Of a stretch of 59,645 bases of DNA, positions 38,867 through 52,485 are shown in pieces (the first letter of the stretch is position 1; every line of letters begins with the position of its first letter). Source of the DNA: Tepidiphilus sp. J10 (GTDB lineage Bacteria > Pseudomonadota > Gammaproteobacteria > Burkholderiales > Thiobacillaceae); contig CAMDGQ010000018.1 of assembly GCA_945897955.1 (NCBI GenBank), positions 1 through 59,645 on the forward strand, given 5' to 3'. The notes beneath the pieces are model-generated. The model saw only the letters and a program-made list of their open reading frames with translations. It had not been told where the DNA came from and ran no database searches. The translations under genes were made by a program, and so were the position numbers.

Positions 38867-39337
38867 ATGAATATCAATATGACCCTGATTGGGCAGTCCA
38901 TCACCTTCGCCATATTCGTATGGTTCTGCATGAAGTTTGTATGGCCGCCTATCGTCAGTGCATTGGAAGCGCGCAAGAAGCAGATCGCCGATGGCCTGGC
39001 CGCTGCGGATCGCGGCAAGCATGAACTGGAACTGGCTGCCAAGCGCGCCAGTGAAACCATGCATGAGGCAAAGCTGAAGGCTTCCGACATCATCGCGCAG
39101 GCTGAAAAGCGTGCCATGCAGATTGTGGAAGAGGCCAAGGATGTGGCGAAGGCGGAAGGCGATCGCTTGATTGTTTCCGCCAAGGCGGAAATCGAGCAGG
39201 AGTCGCACCGCGCGCGCGAAGCGTTGCGTGGCGATGTCGCTGCGTTGGTGGTGGCCGGAGCGGGCAAGGTGCTGCGTCGTGAAGTCAACGCGCAAGCCCA
39301 CGCCGATCTCCTGGAAGCCATCAAGAACGAGCTCTGA
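38867..39337 (+). CDS. atpF: ATP synthase Fo subunit b
   Basis: 156 aa. One N-terminal membrane helix ([20 protein letters not shown]) and a long charged coiled coil, [20 protein letters not shown] onward, that forms the stator stalk. It ends 1 bp before atpH. Confidence 0.96.
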   Translation: MNINMTLIGQSITFAIFVWFCMKFVWPPIVSALEARKKQIADGLAAADRGKHELELAAKRASETMHEAKLKASDIIAQAEKRAMQIVEEAKDVAKAEGDRLIVSAKAEIEQESHRAREALRGDVAALVVAGAGKVLRREVNAQAHADLLEAIKNEL

Positions 39338-39338
39338 C

Positions 39339-39872
39339 ATGGAACGCGCAACTCTAGCTCGCCCCTATGCCGAGGCCATCGCCAAGCTGGCCGCCGAAAG
39401 CGCAACCTGGTCCAGCTGGTCGGATCGGCTTGCCCTGCTCTCAATGGTGGCGGCAGACTCGCAGGTTCAGGATCTGGCAGTCAACCCTGCCGTACCTTCG
39501 GCGCGTGTCGCGGATGTGGTACTGGCGGTTTGTGGCGAGAAACTGGGCGCCGAAGGCGACAACCTTGCCCGACTGCTGGTGGAAAACAAGCGATTGACCC
39601 TGTTGCCGGAAATCGTCGCCATGTTCGAGAAGCTGAAGGCGGAACAGGAAGGCGAGCTGTCGGCGCACATCACCAGCGCATTTCCGCTGGATGCTGGGCA
39701 GATGGCAGGCCTGGTTGCCAGGCTGGAAAGCAAATTCGGTCGCAAGGTCAGCGCCACCCAATCTCTCGATGAAGCGCTGATCGGCGGCGTGGTCATCCAG
39801 GTTGGCGATGAAGTCATGGATGCGTCGGTGCGCGGCGGGCTTGAAGCCCTGGCCGTCACCCTGAAAGCTTAA
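39339..39872 (+). CDS. atpH: ATP synthase F1 subunit delta
   Basis: 177 aa from the ATG at 39339; the longer frame upstream is inside atpF. Typical start MERATLARPYAEAIAKLA, a helical N-terminal bundle, and the C-terminal GGVVIQVGDEVMDASVRGGLEAL. It links subunit b to the alpha-beta head. Confidence 0.96.
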   Translation: MERATLARPYAEAIAKLAAESATWSSWSDRLALLSMVAADSQVQDLAVNPAVPSARVADVVLAVCGEKLGAEGDNLARLLVENKRLTLLPEIVAMFEKLKAEQEGELSAHITSAFPLDAGQMAGLVARLESKFGRKVSATQSLDEALIGGVVIQVGDEVMDASVRGGLEALAVTLKA

Positions 39873-39892
39873 TCAAGTAATTTGGAGTTCTC

Positions 39893-41434
<1,542 letters not shown>

Positions 41435-41460
41435 TCAACTACTGACGGACGAGAAAAAGC

Positions 41461-42327
41461 ATGGCCGCCGGCAAGGAAATTCGCAGCAAGATCAAGAGCG
41501 TCGAAAACACGCGCAAGATCACACGCGCCATGGAAATGGTCGCCGCCGCCAAGATGCGCAAGGCGCAGGAGCGCATGCGGCAAGCGCGTCCCTACGCGGA
41601 AAAGATCGGTCGAGTCGCCGCCCACTTCAGTCAGGCGCATCCGGAATATCGCCACCCGTTCGTGGTTTCACGTGAAACCATCAAGCGTGTCGGCCTGATT
41701 CTGGTCACCACCGACAAGGGCCTGTGCGGTGGTCTCAACACCAACGCGCTGCGTCTTGCGTTGAACAAGATGAAAAGCTGGGAAGACCAGAAAATCGAGG
41801 TCGATGTCAGCGTGGTCGGCAACAAGGGCCTCGGCTTCATGCAGCGTCTGGGCGCCAATGTCGCTTCGCAGGTGACCGGGCTGGGCGATACGCCGCACAT
41901 GGAGCGCCTGATCGGCCCGGTGCAGGTGATGCTGGATGCCTACAAGGAAGGTCGCATCGACGCGCTGTACCTGGTCTACAGCAAGTTTGTCTCGACCATG
42001 AAGCAGGAGCCCTCGTTTACCCAACTGCTGCCGCTGAATGCCGCCGAGGCGGTGGAAAAGGCGGAGCATCACTGGGATTACATCTACGAGCCGGAAGCGC
42101 GCAGCGTCGTCGACAGTCTGATGGTGCGCTATATCGAGGCATTGATTTACCAGTCCGTGGCGGAGAACCTGGCCTGCGAGCAATCCGCCCGCATGGTGGC
42201 GATGAAGGCCGCATCGGACAACGCCAAGGATGTCGTCAACGAGCTCAAGCTGGTCTACAACAAGACTCGCCAAGCCGCGATCACGCAGGAAATTTCCGAA
42301 ATCGTCGCCGGTGCATCCGCGGTTTAA
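41461..42327 (+). CDS. atpG: ATP synthase F1 subunit gamma
   Basis: 288 aa. Central rotor shaft, with N-terminal [20 protein letters not shown] and C-terminal [20 protein letters not shown] coiled coils. The coding sequence for VSRET (codons around 41664-41679) is also a parS-type palindrome, an example of a regulatory site embedded in a gene. Confidence 0.98.
   Translation: MAAGKEIRSKIKSVENTRKITRAMEMVAAAKMRKAQERMRQARPYAEKIGRVAAHFSQAHPEYRHPFVVSRETIKRVGLILVTTDKGLCGGLNTNALRLALNKMKSWEDQKIEVDVSVVGNKGLGFMQRLGANVASQVTGLGDTPHMERLIGPVQVMLDAYKEGRIDALYLVYSKFVSTMKQEPSFTQLLPLNAAEAVEKAEHHWDYIYEPEARSVVDSLMVRYIEALIYQSVAENLACEQSARMVAMKAASDNAKDVVNELKLVYNKTRQAAITQEISEIVAGASAV
41664..41679. promoter_or_regulatory. 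parS-like palindrome inside atpG
   Basis: GGTTTCACGTGAAACC carries the full 14-bp parS core GTTTCACGTGAAAC; only the two outermost bases differ from consensus. It is 8.7 kb from the perfect site and 16.4 kb from oriC, within the range of known parS clusters. Confidence 0.8.
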
Positions 42328-42352
42328 CCGCCGTTTAACAGATTCGAACTAG

Positions 42353-43747
<1,395 letters not shown>

Positions 43748-43759
43748 GGAAGCAACGTC

Positions 43760-44185
43760 ATGCCCATGACTATTCATGTCGATATCGTCAGCGCGGAAGC
43801 TTCCATCTATTCTGGAATCGCCGAATACATGATCGCGCCCGCCGAGATGGGCGAAGTCGGTATCTATCCTCGTCATACCCCAATGTTGACGCGCCTGAAG
43901 CCAGGGTCTGTCCGTATCAAATCACCGGAAAAATCGGAGGAAGATCTGATTTATGTATCAGGTGGCATCCTCGAAGTGCAACCAGGCGTGATCACCATTC
44001 TGTCGGATACCGCTGCGCGAGGAGCCGATCTGGATGAGGCGCGCGCGCTCGAAGCCAAGCGGATAGCTGAAGAAGCGATGAAGAACCGCACCTCTTCCAT
44101 GGACTATGCCCGCGCGCAGGCTGAACTGGCCGAAGCCGTTGCTCAACTCTCTGCAATCCAGAAACTACGCAAAATAAGGGGTTGA
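43760..44185 (+). CDS. atpC: ATP synthase F1 subunit epsilon
   Basis: 141 aa. N-terminal beta sandwich ([33 protein letters not shown]) and two C-terminal helices that can inhibit ATP hydrolysis. Last gene of the atp operon, followed by a strong terminator. Confidence 0.97.
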   Translation: MPMTIHVDIVSAEASIYSGIAEYMIAPAEMGEVGIYPRHTPMLTRLKPGSVRIKSPEKSEEDLIYVSGGILEVQPGVITILSDTAARGADLDEARALEAKRIAEEAMKNRTSSMDYARAQAELAEAVAQLSAIQKLRKIRG

Positions 44186-44208
44186 GCTAATCGTCAGGAA
44201 ACATGTGG

Positions 44209-44235
44209 ACGGCAGCCAACTGGCTGCCGTTTTTC
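44209..44235 (+). terminator. Rho-independent terminator of the atp operon
   Basis: ACGGCAGCCA (44209-44218) pairs with TGGCTGCCGT (44221-44230), followed directly by a T-rich tail. It is 24 bp past the atpC stop. Confidence 0.9.
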
Positions 44236-44315
44236 TTTCCTTAGCCGCCAGACAAAGCATTGAGGCGCTGTTTATACTTACGCGCGTTTCAGGCCTAACC
44301 CAAGCAGCAACCCAC

Positions 44316-45686
44316 ATGACCCACCCCCTCAACATTGTCATTCTTGCTGCCGGCAAGGGTACCCGGATGAAATCCGATCTGCCCAAGGTGCTGCACCCAT
44401 TGGCAGGCAAACCGCTGATCTCGCATGTATTGGCTGCAGCCGACCAACTCGGGCCCGAATCGATATGCGTGATATACGGGCATGGCGGCGAGACACTGCC
44501 ACAGGCGATCGCGCGACCCGAACTGGCCTGGGCAAGGCAGGAACCACAACTGGGTACCGGCCATGCCGTGCAACAGGCGGTGCCGTATCTTGATCCCGCC
44601 GCGCTCTGCCTGATTCTGTACGGGGATGTGCCGCTAACCCGACCGGAAACCTTGCAGGAAATGACCCTGATTGCCGGCGAAGGCGCCATTGCATTACTTA
44701 CAGTGCATCTGGCCAATCCGTCCGGATATGGCAGGATCGTCAGAAATGCGCGTGGTCAGGTGGAACGGATTGTTGAACAAAAGGATGCCACCCCGGAAGA
44801 ACTGGCCATCAACGAAGTGAACACAGGCATTCTGTGTCTGCCCGCCGGAAAGCTGGCTGGCTGGCTCGCTCGCTTGAACAACAAGAATGCGCAGGGCGAG
44901 TATTACCTGACCGATGTCATCGGCATGGCTGCGGCCGAAGGCGAGCGCGTCATACCCTGCCATCCGGCGGCGGAATGGGAAGTGCTCGGCATCAACAGCC
45001 GCGCCCAACTGGCTGAACTGGAGCGTCTGCACCAGCACAATCAGGCCAGTCGGCTGATGAGCGAGGGTGTAACGCTGATCGATCCGAGCCGGATCGATAT
45101 TCGCGGCAGCCTGACTTGCGGGCGCGATGTTCTGATTGACATCAACGCCATCTTCGAGGGTGACGTGGTACTCGGCGACGGTGTTCAGGTCGGCGCCAAC
45201 TGCGTGCTGAAGAACGTCGAATTGGCGGCCGGCGTGCAACTCAAACCGTTCTGCCACCTGGAAGGCGCGCGTGTAGGCGCCAACGCTGTGATCGGCCCGT
45301 ATGCGCGTTTACGCCCGGGCACCGAACTGGCGGAAGAAACCCATATCGGCAATTTCGTCGAATTGAAAAATGCACAGGTCGGTTTCAATTCGAAAATCAA
45401 CCATTTGTCCTATGTCGGCGACGCAACCATCGGGCGCAAGGTCAACATCGGCGCCGGCACCATCACCTGCAACTACGATGGCGCCAACAAGCACCGTACG
45501 ATCATCGAGGACGACGCCTTCATCGGCTCGGACACGCAACTTGTCGCCCCGGTCACCGTCGGCAAGGGCGCGACGCTGGGCGCCGGCACCACGCTGACCA
45601 AGGATGCCCCGGCCGGACAACTCACCTTGTCGCGCGCCAAGCAACTCAACCTTCCCGGCTGGCAGCGGCCGGTCAAGAACAAGTAA
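44316..45686 (+). CDS. glmU: Bifunctional N-acetylglucosamine-1-phosphate uridyltransferase / glucosamine-1-phosphate acetyltransferase
   Basis: 456 aa from the ATG at 44316; the longer frame runs into the atp terminator. N-terminal nucleotidyltransferase begins with [20 protein letters not shown]. The C-terminal half is a left-handed beta helix of hexapeptide repeats with the active-site segment [13 protein letters not shown]. It makes UDP-GlcNAc for peptidoglycan and LPS. It precedes glmS by 13 bp, so the last and first committed steps are co-expressed. Confidence 0.97.
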   Translation: MTHPLNIVILAAGKGTRMKSDLPKVLHPLAGKPLISHVLAAADQLGPESICVIYGHGGETLPQAIARPELAWARQEPQLGTGHAVQQAVPYLDPAALCLILYGDVPLTRPETLQEMTLIAGEGAIALLTVHLANPSGYGRIVRNARGQVERIVEQKDATPEELAINEVNTGILCLPAGKLAGWLARLNNKNAQGEYYLTDVIGMAAAEGERVIPCHPAAEWEVLGINSRAQLAELERLHQHNQASRLMSEGVTLIDPSRIDIRGSLTCGRDVLIDINAIFEGDVVLGDGVQVGANCVLKNVELAAGVQLKPFCHLEGARVGANAVIGPYARLRPGTELAEETHIGNFVELKNAQVGFNSKINHLSYVGDATIGRKVNIGAGTITCNYDGANKHRTIIEDDAFIGSDTQLVAPVTVGKGATLGAGTTLTKDAPAGQLTLSRAKQLNLPGWQRPVKNK

Positions 45687-45699
45687 TCGGAGCAGAACT

Positions 45700-47526
45700 A
45701 TGTGCGGCATCGTCGGCGCAGTGGCGCAACGAAACGTAGTGCCCATCCTGATCGAAGGTTTGCAACGTCTGGAATATCGCGGCTACGACTCGGCCGGCAT
45801 TGCGGTGCGCCAGCAGGATGGCGGCCTCGGCCGCATCCGCGCGGTGGGCAAGGTCGCCATGCTGCGGCAGTTGCTGGAAACCAACCCGGTCTCCGGCAAT
45901 CTCGGCATCGCGCATACCCGCTGGGCCACCCACGGCATGCCGGCGGAGCGCAACGCGCACCCGCACATGAGCGGTGAAAAGGTCGCCGTGGTGCATAACG
46001 GCATCATCGAAAATCACGCCGAGCTGCGCGCCGAATTGCAGGCCAAGGGCTATTTCTTCACCTCCGAGACCGATACCGAGGTCATCGCCCACCTGCTCGC
46101 GCATTTGCAGGCGGATGAGCCGGATCTGCTGCGCGCGGTGCAGAAGGCCATCAAGCAACTGGTCGGCGCCTACGGCCTGGCGGTCTGCACACCGGAGGAC
46201 GCCGATCGCCTGATCGTCGCGCGCGCCGGAAGCCCGCTGGTGATCGGCCTCGGCATCGGCGAGAACTTCATTGCCTCGGATGTGTTCGCGCTGTTGCCGG
46301 TGACGCAGCGCTTCATTTTCCTGGAAGAGGGCGATGTCGCCGAGATACGTCGTGACGGCGTGCGCGTGTTCGATGTCGCCGGCAACCCGGTGGAGCGGCA
46401 GGAGCGCTTGTCGCAGCTTTCCGCCTCGACCACCGACAAGGGCCCATACAAGCACTACATGCTGAAGGAAATCTTCGAGCAACCCTCGGTCATCGCCGAG
46501 ACGCTGGAAGGCCGCATCCACAAGGGCCGCCTGCTGGAGGAAAGCTTCGGACATGAAGCCAAGTCCCTGTTCGACAAGACGCGCGGCGTCCACATCATCG
46601 CCTGCGGCACCAGCTATCACGCCGGACTGGTGGCGCGTTACTGGCTGGAGGAAATCGGCATTCCGTGCAACGTCGAAGTAGCCAGCGAATACCGTTATCG
46701 CAAGGTCGTGGTGCCGCCGGACACCCTTTTCCTGTCGATCTCCCAATCCGGCGAAACCGCCGATACCCTGGCCGCGCTGCGCTTCGCCAAGCAGGCCGGC
46801 TACATCGGTTCGCTGACCATCTGCAATGTGCCGGAATCGTCGTTGACGCGTGAATCCGATGTCGCGCTGATGACCCGCGCCGGCCCGGAAATCGGCGTCG
46901 CCTCGACCAAGGCGTTCACCACCCAGCTCACCGCCCTGCGCCTGCTGACCGTCGCGCTGGCGCGGCGGCGCGGACTCACGGTCGAGGATGAAAAGCGTCT
47001 GGTCGATGAACTGCACGCCCTGCCGCGCCAGGTCGAGGTCGTGTTGAAGTTGTCCGACGCGATCAAGGACATGGCGGCGGCGTTCGCCGACAAGCATCAC
47101 GCCCTGTTCCTCGGGCGCGGACCGTTCTATCCGATCGCGCTGGAAGGCGCGCTGAAGCTGAAGGAAATCTCATATATTCATGCCGAAGCCTATCCGGCGG
47201 GAGAGTTGAAGCATGGCCCGCTGGCCCTGGTGGACGCCGACATGCCGGTGATCTGCGCGCTGCCGGACGACCCCTTGCTCGACAAGGTGCTGTCCAACCT
47301 GCAGGAAGTGCGCGCGCGCGGCGGCGAGTTGTTCCTGTTCTCCGACCACAACGTCAAGATCGAGCTTGATCGCTTCCAGAATCTGACCCTGGCCGACATC
47401 TATCCGGGCACCGCGCCGATCGTTTACAGCATTCCGCTGCAATTGCTGGCCTATCATGTCGCCATCCTCAAGGGGACCGACGTCGATCAGCCGCGCAATC
47501 TCGCCAAATCGGTCACCGTGGAATAA
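45700..47526 (+). CDS. glmS: Glutamine-fructose-6-phosphate aminotransferase (isomerizing)
   Basis: 608 aa, standard length. It makes glucosamine-6-phosphate from fructose-6-phosphate and glutamine. Cys2 ([17 protein letters not shown]) is the glutaminase nucleophile, with TRWATHG and HNGIIENH nearby. Two SIS domains follow, with [15 protein letters not shown] and [13 protein letters not shown], and the C-terminus ends NLAKSVTVE, as in the family. The 13-bp gap from glmU leaves no room for a glmS ribozyme. Confidence 0.98.
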   Translation: MCGIVGAVAQRNVVPILIEGLQRLEYRGYDSAGIAVRQQDGGLGRIRAVGKVAMLRQLLETNPVSGNLGIAHTRWATHGMPAERNAHPHMSGEKVAVVHNGIIENHAELRAELQAKGYFFTSETDTEVIAHLLAHLQADEPDLLRAVQKAIKQLVGAYGLAVCTPEDADRLIVARAGSPLVIGLGIGENFIASDVFALLPVTQRFIFLEEGDVAEIRRDGVRVFDVAGNPVERQERLSQLSASTTDKGPYKHYMLKEIFEQPSVIAETLEGRIHKGRLLEESFGHEAKSLFDKTRGVHIIACGTSYHAGLVARYWLEEIGIPCNVEVASEYRYRKVVVPPDTLFLSISQSGETADTLAALRFAKQAGYIGSLTICNVPESSLTRESDVALMTRAGPEIGVASTKAFTTQLTALRLLTVALARRRGLTVEDEKRLVDELHALPRQVEVVLKLSDAIKDMAAAFADKHHALFLGRGPFYPIALEGALKLKEISYIHAEAYPAGELKHGPLALVDADMPVICALPDDPLLDKVLSNLQEVRARGGELFLFSDHNVKIELDRFQNLTLADIYPGTAPIVYSIPLQLLAYHVAILKGTDVDQPRNLAKSVTVE

Positions 47527-47548
47527 CCCCGCTGGAGCAAATCTCTTC

Positions 47549-48313
47549 ATGGCAGTCATCGCGGTATTCAATCAGAAGGGTGGTGTCGGCAAGACCACGA
47601 CCACGCTAAATGTGGCTGCTTCGCTGGCTTTGCTGGAACGCAAACCGGTTGTCATTGATCTTGACCCGCAGGCGCATGTCAGCCTTGCATTGGGAGTGAA
47701 GAACCTGCAAAGCGGCGCAACCACAGCCGCGTTCTTTCGCGACAAGTTGCCGCTCGATCGCGTCATGCGCCGCCTGGCCAACCAAATCCGTTTGCTGCCA
47801 GGCCATCCCGACCTGTCCAAGATCGATGCCATGCTTGGCGCAACCCCGGGGGTCGCCGCCACCTTGAAACGTGGTCTGGATGCAGCGCTGGCGTGGGAGG
47901 ATGCGCCGATCCTGATTGACTGTGCGCCGGCGCTTGGGGTGCTTTCGCTGAATGCACTGTTTGCTGCCGACCGCGTGCTGATTCCGGTGACCGCCGACTA
48001 CCTGGCGATTCAGGGGCTGCACAGGCTTGACCTCGCACTAAATGTGCTGGAAGGCCCGCTCAAGCGTCGTATCCCGCGCCGCGTCGTGCTTACGCGTTTC
48101 GACGAGACCAGGCCGCAATGCCGCGAAGCGCTGGCCAGTCTGAAAAGCCGCTACGGCGACAATCTGTGCGATACGCGCATCGCGGACGATCCGGCGCTAT
48201 CCGAAAGCCCGGCGCATGGCATGGACATCTTCGCCTACTCCTCCGATTCGCCCGGCGCGCACGATTACCGCCTTCTGACCATGGAATTGCTGTCCAAGGG
48301 CTTCTTCCAGTAA
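47549..48313 (+). CDS. Orphan ParA/MinD-family ATPase
   Basis: 254 aa from the ATG at 47549. Deviant Walker A KGGVGKTTTTLN at residues 10-21, VIDLDPQAHVSLALGV and ILIDCAPALGVLSLNALFAA. There is no ParB, HTH or membrane-targeting helix, and no partner gene beside it. Such orphan ParAs position cargo such as chemoreceptor arrays, carboxysomes, plasmid-like loci or division sites. It starts 22 bp after glmS and precedes bioA by 29 bp. It is clearly distinct from the chromosomal ParA at 35.6 kb; its cargo is unknown. Confidence 0.88.
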   Translation: MAVIAVFNQKGGVGKTTTTLNVAASLALLERKPVVIDLDPQAHVSLALGVKNLQSGATTAAFFRDKLPLDRVMRRLANQIRLLPGHPDLSKIDAMLGATPGVAATLKRGLDAALAWEDAPILIDCAPALGVLSLNALFAADRVLIPVTADYLAIQGLHRLDLALNVLEGPLKRRIPRRVVLTRFDETRPQCREALASLKSRYGDNLCDTRIADDPALSESPAHGMDIFAYSSDSPGAHDYRLLTMELLSKGFFQ

Positions 48314-48342
48314 TACCGTCGGCAAGTCGGTCCGCCTCAAGC

Positions 48343-49662
48343 ATGCACAACGATGACTGGTTAGATCGCACCCGCGCCTCCGTCTGGCATCCCTGCACCC
48401 AGATGAAGCATCTGGAACAGACGCCGCCGTTGCCGATCGCGCGCGGCGAAGGCGCCTGGCTGATCGACCATGACGGCCGCCGTTACCTGGATGCCATTTC
48501 ATCCTGGTGGGTCAACCTGTTCGGCCATGCCAACCCGCGCATCAACGCCGCCATCATCGACCAGCTTGGCCGTATCGAACACGTCATGCTGGCCGGCTGT
48601 ACGCATGCGCCGGTTGTCGAACTGTCGGAACGGCTCGTCCGGCTAAGTGGTCTGGGCCATGCCTTCTATGCTTCCGATGGAGCCAGCGCGACCGAGATAG
48701 CGCTCAAGATGAGTTTCCACTACTGGCGTAACCACGGGCGCCCTTTGAAGACCGGCTATGTCAGCCTGCAACATGGCTATCACGGTGAAACCCTGGGCGC
48801 GTTATCGGTGACCGATGTCGCGCTGTTCAAGGATGTCTATGCGCCGCTGCTGCGCCATTCCAGTCAGGTGATCAGCCCGGATTGGCGACTGGCGTCGGCT
48901 GATGAGTCTGCGGAAGCTTATGCCAAGCGTGCTGTCGGACGGATGGAAGACCATCTTGCCGAACATGCCGATACCACGGCCGCCGTAATTATCGAACCCC
49001 TGGTGCAGGGGGCCGCCGGTATGGCCATGTATCCGCCGAGTTATCTGACCGAGTTGCGCGTACTGTGCGACAAGTATCAAGTGCATTTGATTGCGGACGA
49101 AATTGCCGTCGGTTTCGGTCGGACCGGCACCCTGTTCGCCTGTGAGCAAGCGGAGATCCTTCCGGATTTTCTCTGTTTGTCGAAGGGCATCACCGGCGGC
49201 TATCTGCCTTTATCCTGTGTACTGACGCGCGACGAGATCTACGCGGCGTTCTATGCCGATGCGACCGCGCGCGGTTTCCTGCACTCGCACTCCTATACCG
49301 GGAACCCGCTGGCTTGCCGTGCTGCACTGGCAGTACTGGATATCTTCGAGTCAGATGATGTGTTGCGGCGCAATCGTGCCAAAGCCACCCGCTTCAATGA
49401 ACTGCTCGCCCCGATCTCGTCGCATCCGCGCGTCCGCCATATGCGCCAGACCGGCATGATCTGGGCGTTCGATGTCATCGACGTCGAACCCGGCTTCGGC
49501 GCCCGCTTTCATCAACAAGCGCTTGCCCGGGGTTTATTCATTCGCCCGATCGGAAACACGGTCTATTTCATGCCACCGTACATCATCGAGGAAGCGGAGA
49601 TGCGCTTCATGTCCGAGGTGACGCTGGACCTGTTGCAGGGCATGCAGGGCTTTGAACCTTAA
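48343..49662 (+). CDS. bioA: Adenosylmethionine-8-amino-7-oxononanoate aminotransferase
   Basis: 439 aa. PLP enzyme of biotin synthesis that uses SAM as amino donor to form DAPA. Conserved features: HPCTQMKHLEQTPPLPI at the N-terminus, the SSWWVNLFGHANP substrate segment, DEIAVGFGRTG with the PLP-ring Asp, and the Schiff-base Lys281 in LSKGITGGYLPLS. No other bio gene is adjacent, so biotin genes are dispersed. The start at 48343 is chosen because the longer frame overlaps the ParA gene. Confidence 0.96.
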   Translation: MHNDDWLDRTRASVWHPCTQMKHLEQTPPLPIARGEGAWLIDHDGRRYLDAISSWWVNLFGHANPRINAAIIDQLGRIEHVMLAGCTHAPVVELSERLVRLSGLGHAFYASDGASATEIALKMSFHYWRNHGRPLKTGYVSLQHGYHGETLGALSVTDVALFKDVYAPLLRHSSQVISPDWRLASADESAEAYAKRAVGRMEDHLAEHADTTAAVIIEPLVQGAAGMAMYPPSYLTELRVLCDKYQVHLIADEIAVGFGRTGTLFACEQAEILPDFLCLSKGITGGYLPLSCVLTRDEIYAAFYADATARGFLHSHSYTGNPLACRAALAVLDIFESDDVLRRNRAKATRFNELLAPISSHPRVRHMRQTGMIWAFDVIDVEPGFGARFHQQALARGLFIRPIGNTVYFMPPYIIEEAEMRFMSEVTLDLLQGMQGFEP

Positions 49663-49731
49663 GTGCAGCAGTTGACAGCTCCTTATCCCCTGGGAACAGT
49701 CTGCATACTGACGATGGAGCAAGGCGGATAA

Positions 49732-49759
49732 AGACGGTAGCCAAATAGACGGTAGCCAA
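49732..49759. repeat. Short tandem duplication
   Basis: AGACGGTAGCCAA occurs at 49732-49744 and again at 49747-49759, a 15-bp unit repeated twice in the gap between bioA and the tRNA genes. Probably a slippage product; no function evident. The rest of the bioA-to-tRNA gap shows no gene. Confidence 0.7.
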
Positions 49760-49793
49760 GTCCCTGATCCCTTGCCAGGACGAGCGCGGCACA

Positions 49794-49823
49794 AACAAAA
49801 ACGGCTTCCTGCCCGGGAAGCCG
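49794..49823 (-). terminator. Rho-independent terminator after tRNA-Cys
   Basis: On the minus strand CGGCTTCC (49823-49816) pairs with GGAAGCCG (49809-49802), followed by TTTTTGTTTG. It ends the tRNA transcript 10 bp past the tRNA-Cys 3' end. Confidence 0.85.
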
Positions 49824-49832
49824 CTTGAACAC

Positions 49833-49906
49833 TGGAGGCGCGTGCCGGAGTCGAACCGACCTACACGGATTTGCAATCCGGTGCATAACCGCTTTGCTAA
49901 CGCGCC
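49833..49906 (-). tRNA. tRNA-Cys (GCA)
   Basis: 74 nt including an encoded CCA. On the minus strand it starts GGCGCGTTAGC, the anticodon loop is TTGCAAA with GCA, the T arm is GGTTCGACTCC, and the acceptor closes with GCGCCTCCA. All four stems pair. Confidence 0.95.
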
Positions 49907-49930
49907 GCGATAAAATCGCTGATCTGAAAC

Positions 49931-49959
49931 GAAAAGGGGAAAGCTTATTGGCTTTCCCC
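49931..49959 (-). terminator. Hairpin with T-run between the two tRNA genes
   Basis: GGGGAAAGC (49959-49951 on the minus strand) pairs with GCTTTCCCC (49944-49936) around a 6-nt loop and is followed by TTTTC. It looks like a terminator for tRNA-Gly, or an attenuator or processing hairpin upstream of tRNA-Cys. Confidence 0.75.
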
Positions 49960-49967
49960 GGTAAAAC

Positions 49968-50043
<76 letters not shown>

Positions 50044-50083
50044 ATCGAAGTGGAGGCGCATTATAAAGCTGAAAGCGCCTCTG

Positions 50084-50662
50084 TCAACCCGCAGACTGGT
50101 TTTTTAGCGTCTTCCAGGCCATGCGCAGGTAATGCAGCATGGACCAGAGGGTCAGGAAGGCGGCCAGATACAGCAACCAGCGGCCGATGATCGGGGTGAA
50201 TGGTTGGCCGAGAATCGGGTCGTGGTAGAGCAGCAGAAGGATGGCGACCATCTGCGCGGTGGTCTTCAGTTTGCCGATCATCGACACCGCGACCTTGCCC
50301 GCCGCGCCGACTTTGGCCATCCATTCGCGCAGCGCGCTGATTGCGATTTCGCGGCCGATGATGATCAGCGCGACATCGACGCCGGCGCGGTCCAGATCGA
50401 CCAGCACGATCAGCGCGGCGGCGACCATCAGTTTGTCGGCGACCGGGTCGAGGAAGGCGCCGAAGGCGGACATCTGGTTCAGGCGGCGGGCGAGCCAGCC
50501 GTCGAGCCAGTCGGTGATCGCAGCGAGGGCGAAGATCGCGGTGGCGGTCAGGTTGATGGCATGCTTGGGCACCCAGCCGTCGGGCAGGTAGAACACCGCC
50601 ACAAAGAGCGGGATCAGCAGAATGCGCAGCCAGGTCAGACTGTTCGGCAAGTTGAACGGCAT
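50084..50662 (-). CDS. pgsA: CDP-diacylglycerol-glycerol-3-phosphate 3-phosphatidyltransferase
   Basis: 192 aa membrane enzyme making phosphatidylglycerol phosphate. The CDP-alcohol phosphotransferase motif is complete, DWLDGWLARRLNQMSAFGAF followed by LDPVADKL (residues about 51-78). It begins NLPNSLTWLRILLIPLFV. The start overlaps the uvrC stop by one base (TGATG), so the two are coupled. Confidence 0.96.
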   Translation of the reverse strand: MPFNLPNSLTWLRILLIPLFVAVFYLPDGWVPKHAINLTATAIFALAAITDWLDGWLARRLNQMSAFGAFLDPVADKLMVAAALIVLVDLDRAGVDVALIIIGREIAISALREWMAKVGAAGKVAVSMIGKLKTTAQMVAILLLLYHDPILGQPFTPIIGRWLLYLAAFLTLWSMLHYLRMAWKTLKNQSAG

Positions 50663-52470
50663 CAGTGCAATTCTCGATAGATTCGTTCCGCCAGTTCGTG
50701 GCTGATGCCTTCGACCTGGGCCAGTTCTTCCACTCCGGCATCGACCACACCGCGCAGGCCGCCGAAGGTTTGCAGCAACTTCTGGCGCCGTTTCGCGCCG
50801 ACGCCGGCGATATCCTGCAAGCTCGACTGGGTGCGCGCCTTGCCCCGCTTTGCCCGATGCCCGGTGATCGCGAAGCGGTGCGCCTCGTCGCGGACCTGCT
50901 GTATCAGATGCAGGGCCGGGTGATCCGAAGCCAGGCGCAGCGGTTCGACTTCGCCCGGCAGAAACAACTGTTCCATGCCCGGCTTGCGTTCCACGCCCTT
51001 GGCCACGCCGACCATCGGCAAATTGCCCAGCCCCAGTTCGGTCAAAACATCCACTGCCATGTGCAACTGCCCTTTGCCACCGTCGATCAGCAGCAGATCG
51101 GGCAATTTGCCTTCACCGGCGGCGATCTTTCCGTAACGGCGTTCAAGTGCGTTGCGCATCGCGGCATAGTCGTCACCGGGGGTGATGCCGGTGACATTGT
51201 AGCGGCGATATTCCGCCGCCTGCATCGCACCCTGGTCGAAAACAACGGCCGACACGACTGTGGCTTCGCCCATCGTGTGACTGACGTCGAAGCATTCGAT
51301 GCGATTGATGCCTTCCTCGCCAAGCGCCTCGTTCAGGGCGGCCAGCCGGTTGGTCTGGTTCTCGCGCAGTCCCTCGCGTGTGGCCAGCGCCAGTTCGGCG
51401 TTCTTGCGCGCCATTTCCAGCCAGATGCGGCGTTCTTCCTGTGGATGCGTGACGATGTTGACGCGGCGGCCGGCCTGTTCGGACAGCCAGTCGGCCAGGC
51501 CTTCGACTTCGCATTCCAGCACCAGCGTGGCCGGAATTGGTCGGCCAACGTAATGCTGGCCGGCGAAGGCTTCCAGCAGCGCCGGCAAGTCGGCGTCTTC
51601 AACATGCGTCGGGAAGAACGAGCGACCGCCCAGGCTGCGGCCGCCGCGCACCATGCTCAGGTAGACGCAGGCGACGCCGCCTCTGATCACCCCGGCGATG
51701 ATGTCTGCATCCTGGCTGGAACGACTCTCGACGAACTGGCGTGCGCGCACTGCTGAAAGCGCCTGGATCTGGTCGCGGAACACGGCTGCCTGCTCGAAGC
51801 GCAAATCACGGGCGGCGGCTTCCATGCGGTCGGAGATCGTGCCGATCACTTCGTTGTCCTTGCCATTCAGGAACAGCTCGGCCATCGCCGCGTCGCGTGC
51901 GTAATCCTCATCGCTGATCAGGCTGACACAGGGTGCGCTGCAACGGCGAATCTGGTGCAGCAGGCAGGGCCGCGAACGGTTGCCGAACACGCTGTCCTCG
52001 CAGGTGCGCAAGCGGAACACCTTTTGCAGGATCTGGATGCTTTCGCGCACTGCCAGCGAGTTCGGAAACGGGCCGAAGGTGCGATGTTTCCTGTCCGGCG
52101 TACCGCGAAAGAACGCCAGACGCGGATAGGCGTGGCCGCTCAGTTGCAGATAGGGATAGGACTTGTCGTCCCGGAACAGGATGTTGTACTTCGGCCCCAG
52201 GCCCTTGATCAGGTTGTTTTCCAGCAGCAGCGCTTCGGCTTCGGTGCGCGTGACGGTGGTCTGGATGTCCTGGATGCGCGCCACCATGTGGGCGATGCGC
52301 GGACTCAGATCGGTCTTCTGGAAATAGCTGGAAACCCGCTTCTTCAGGTCGCGCGCCTTGCCGACATAAAGTACTGCACCGGCTTCGCCGAGCATGCGGT
52401 AAACGCCGGGCAGATTGGGTAAGCCGGCGAGAAAGGTCTTGTGATCGAAAGGCGTTGCAGCAGGGCTCAC
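50662..52470 (-). CDS. uvrC: Excinuclease ABC subunit C
   Basis: 602 aa. Makes the dual incision in nucleotide excision repair. N-terminal GIY-YIG nuclease ([20 protein letters not shown]), the Cys-rich linker [13 protein letters not shown], a UVR motif near residue 205, the RNase H-like C-terminal nuclease ([24 protein letters not shown]) and a final helix-hairpin-helix pair. GTG is the likely start. Confidence 0.96.
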   Translation of the reverse strand: MSPAATPFDHKTFLAGLPNLPGVYRMLGEAGAVLYVGKARDLKKRVSSYFQKTDLSPRIAHMVARIQDIQTTVTRTEAEALLLENNLIKGLGPKYNILFRDDKSYPYLQLSGHAYPRLAFFRGTPDRKHRTFGPFPNSLAVRESIQILQKVFRLRTCEDSVFGNRSRPCLLHQIRRCSAPCVSLISDEDYARDAAMAELFLNGKDNEVIGTISDRMEAAARDLRFEQAAVFRDQIQALSAVRARQFVESRSSQDADIIAGVIRGGVACVYLSMVRGGRSLGGRSFFPTHVEDADLPALLEAFAGQHYVGRPIPATLVLECEVEGLADWLSEQAGRRVNIVTHPQEERRIWLEMARKNAELALATREGLRENQTNRLAALNEALGEEGINRIECFDVSHTMGEATVVSAVVFDQGAMQAAEYRRYNVTGITPGDDYAAMRNALERRYGKIAAGEGKLPDLLLIDGGKGQLHMAVDVLTELGLGNLPMVGVAKGVERKPGMEQLFLPGEVEPLRLASDHPALHLIQQVRDEAHRFAITGHRAKRGKARTQSSLQDIAGVGAKRRQKLLQTFGGLRGVVDAGVEELAQVEGISHELAERIYRELH

Positions 52471-52485
52471 GGTGCGCAGACAGCG

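Noticed and set aside
45687..45699. Possible glmS ribozyme
   Set aside because: The glmU-glmS gap is 13 bp, too short, and the ribozyme is restricted mainly to Gram-positive bacteria.
45673..47100. 475-codon open frame opposite glmS
   Set aside because: Antisense shadow; composition rich in Asp, Gln and His without any motif.
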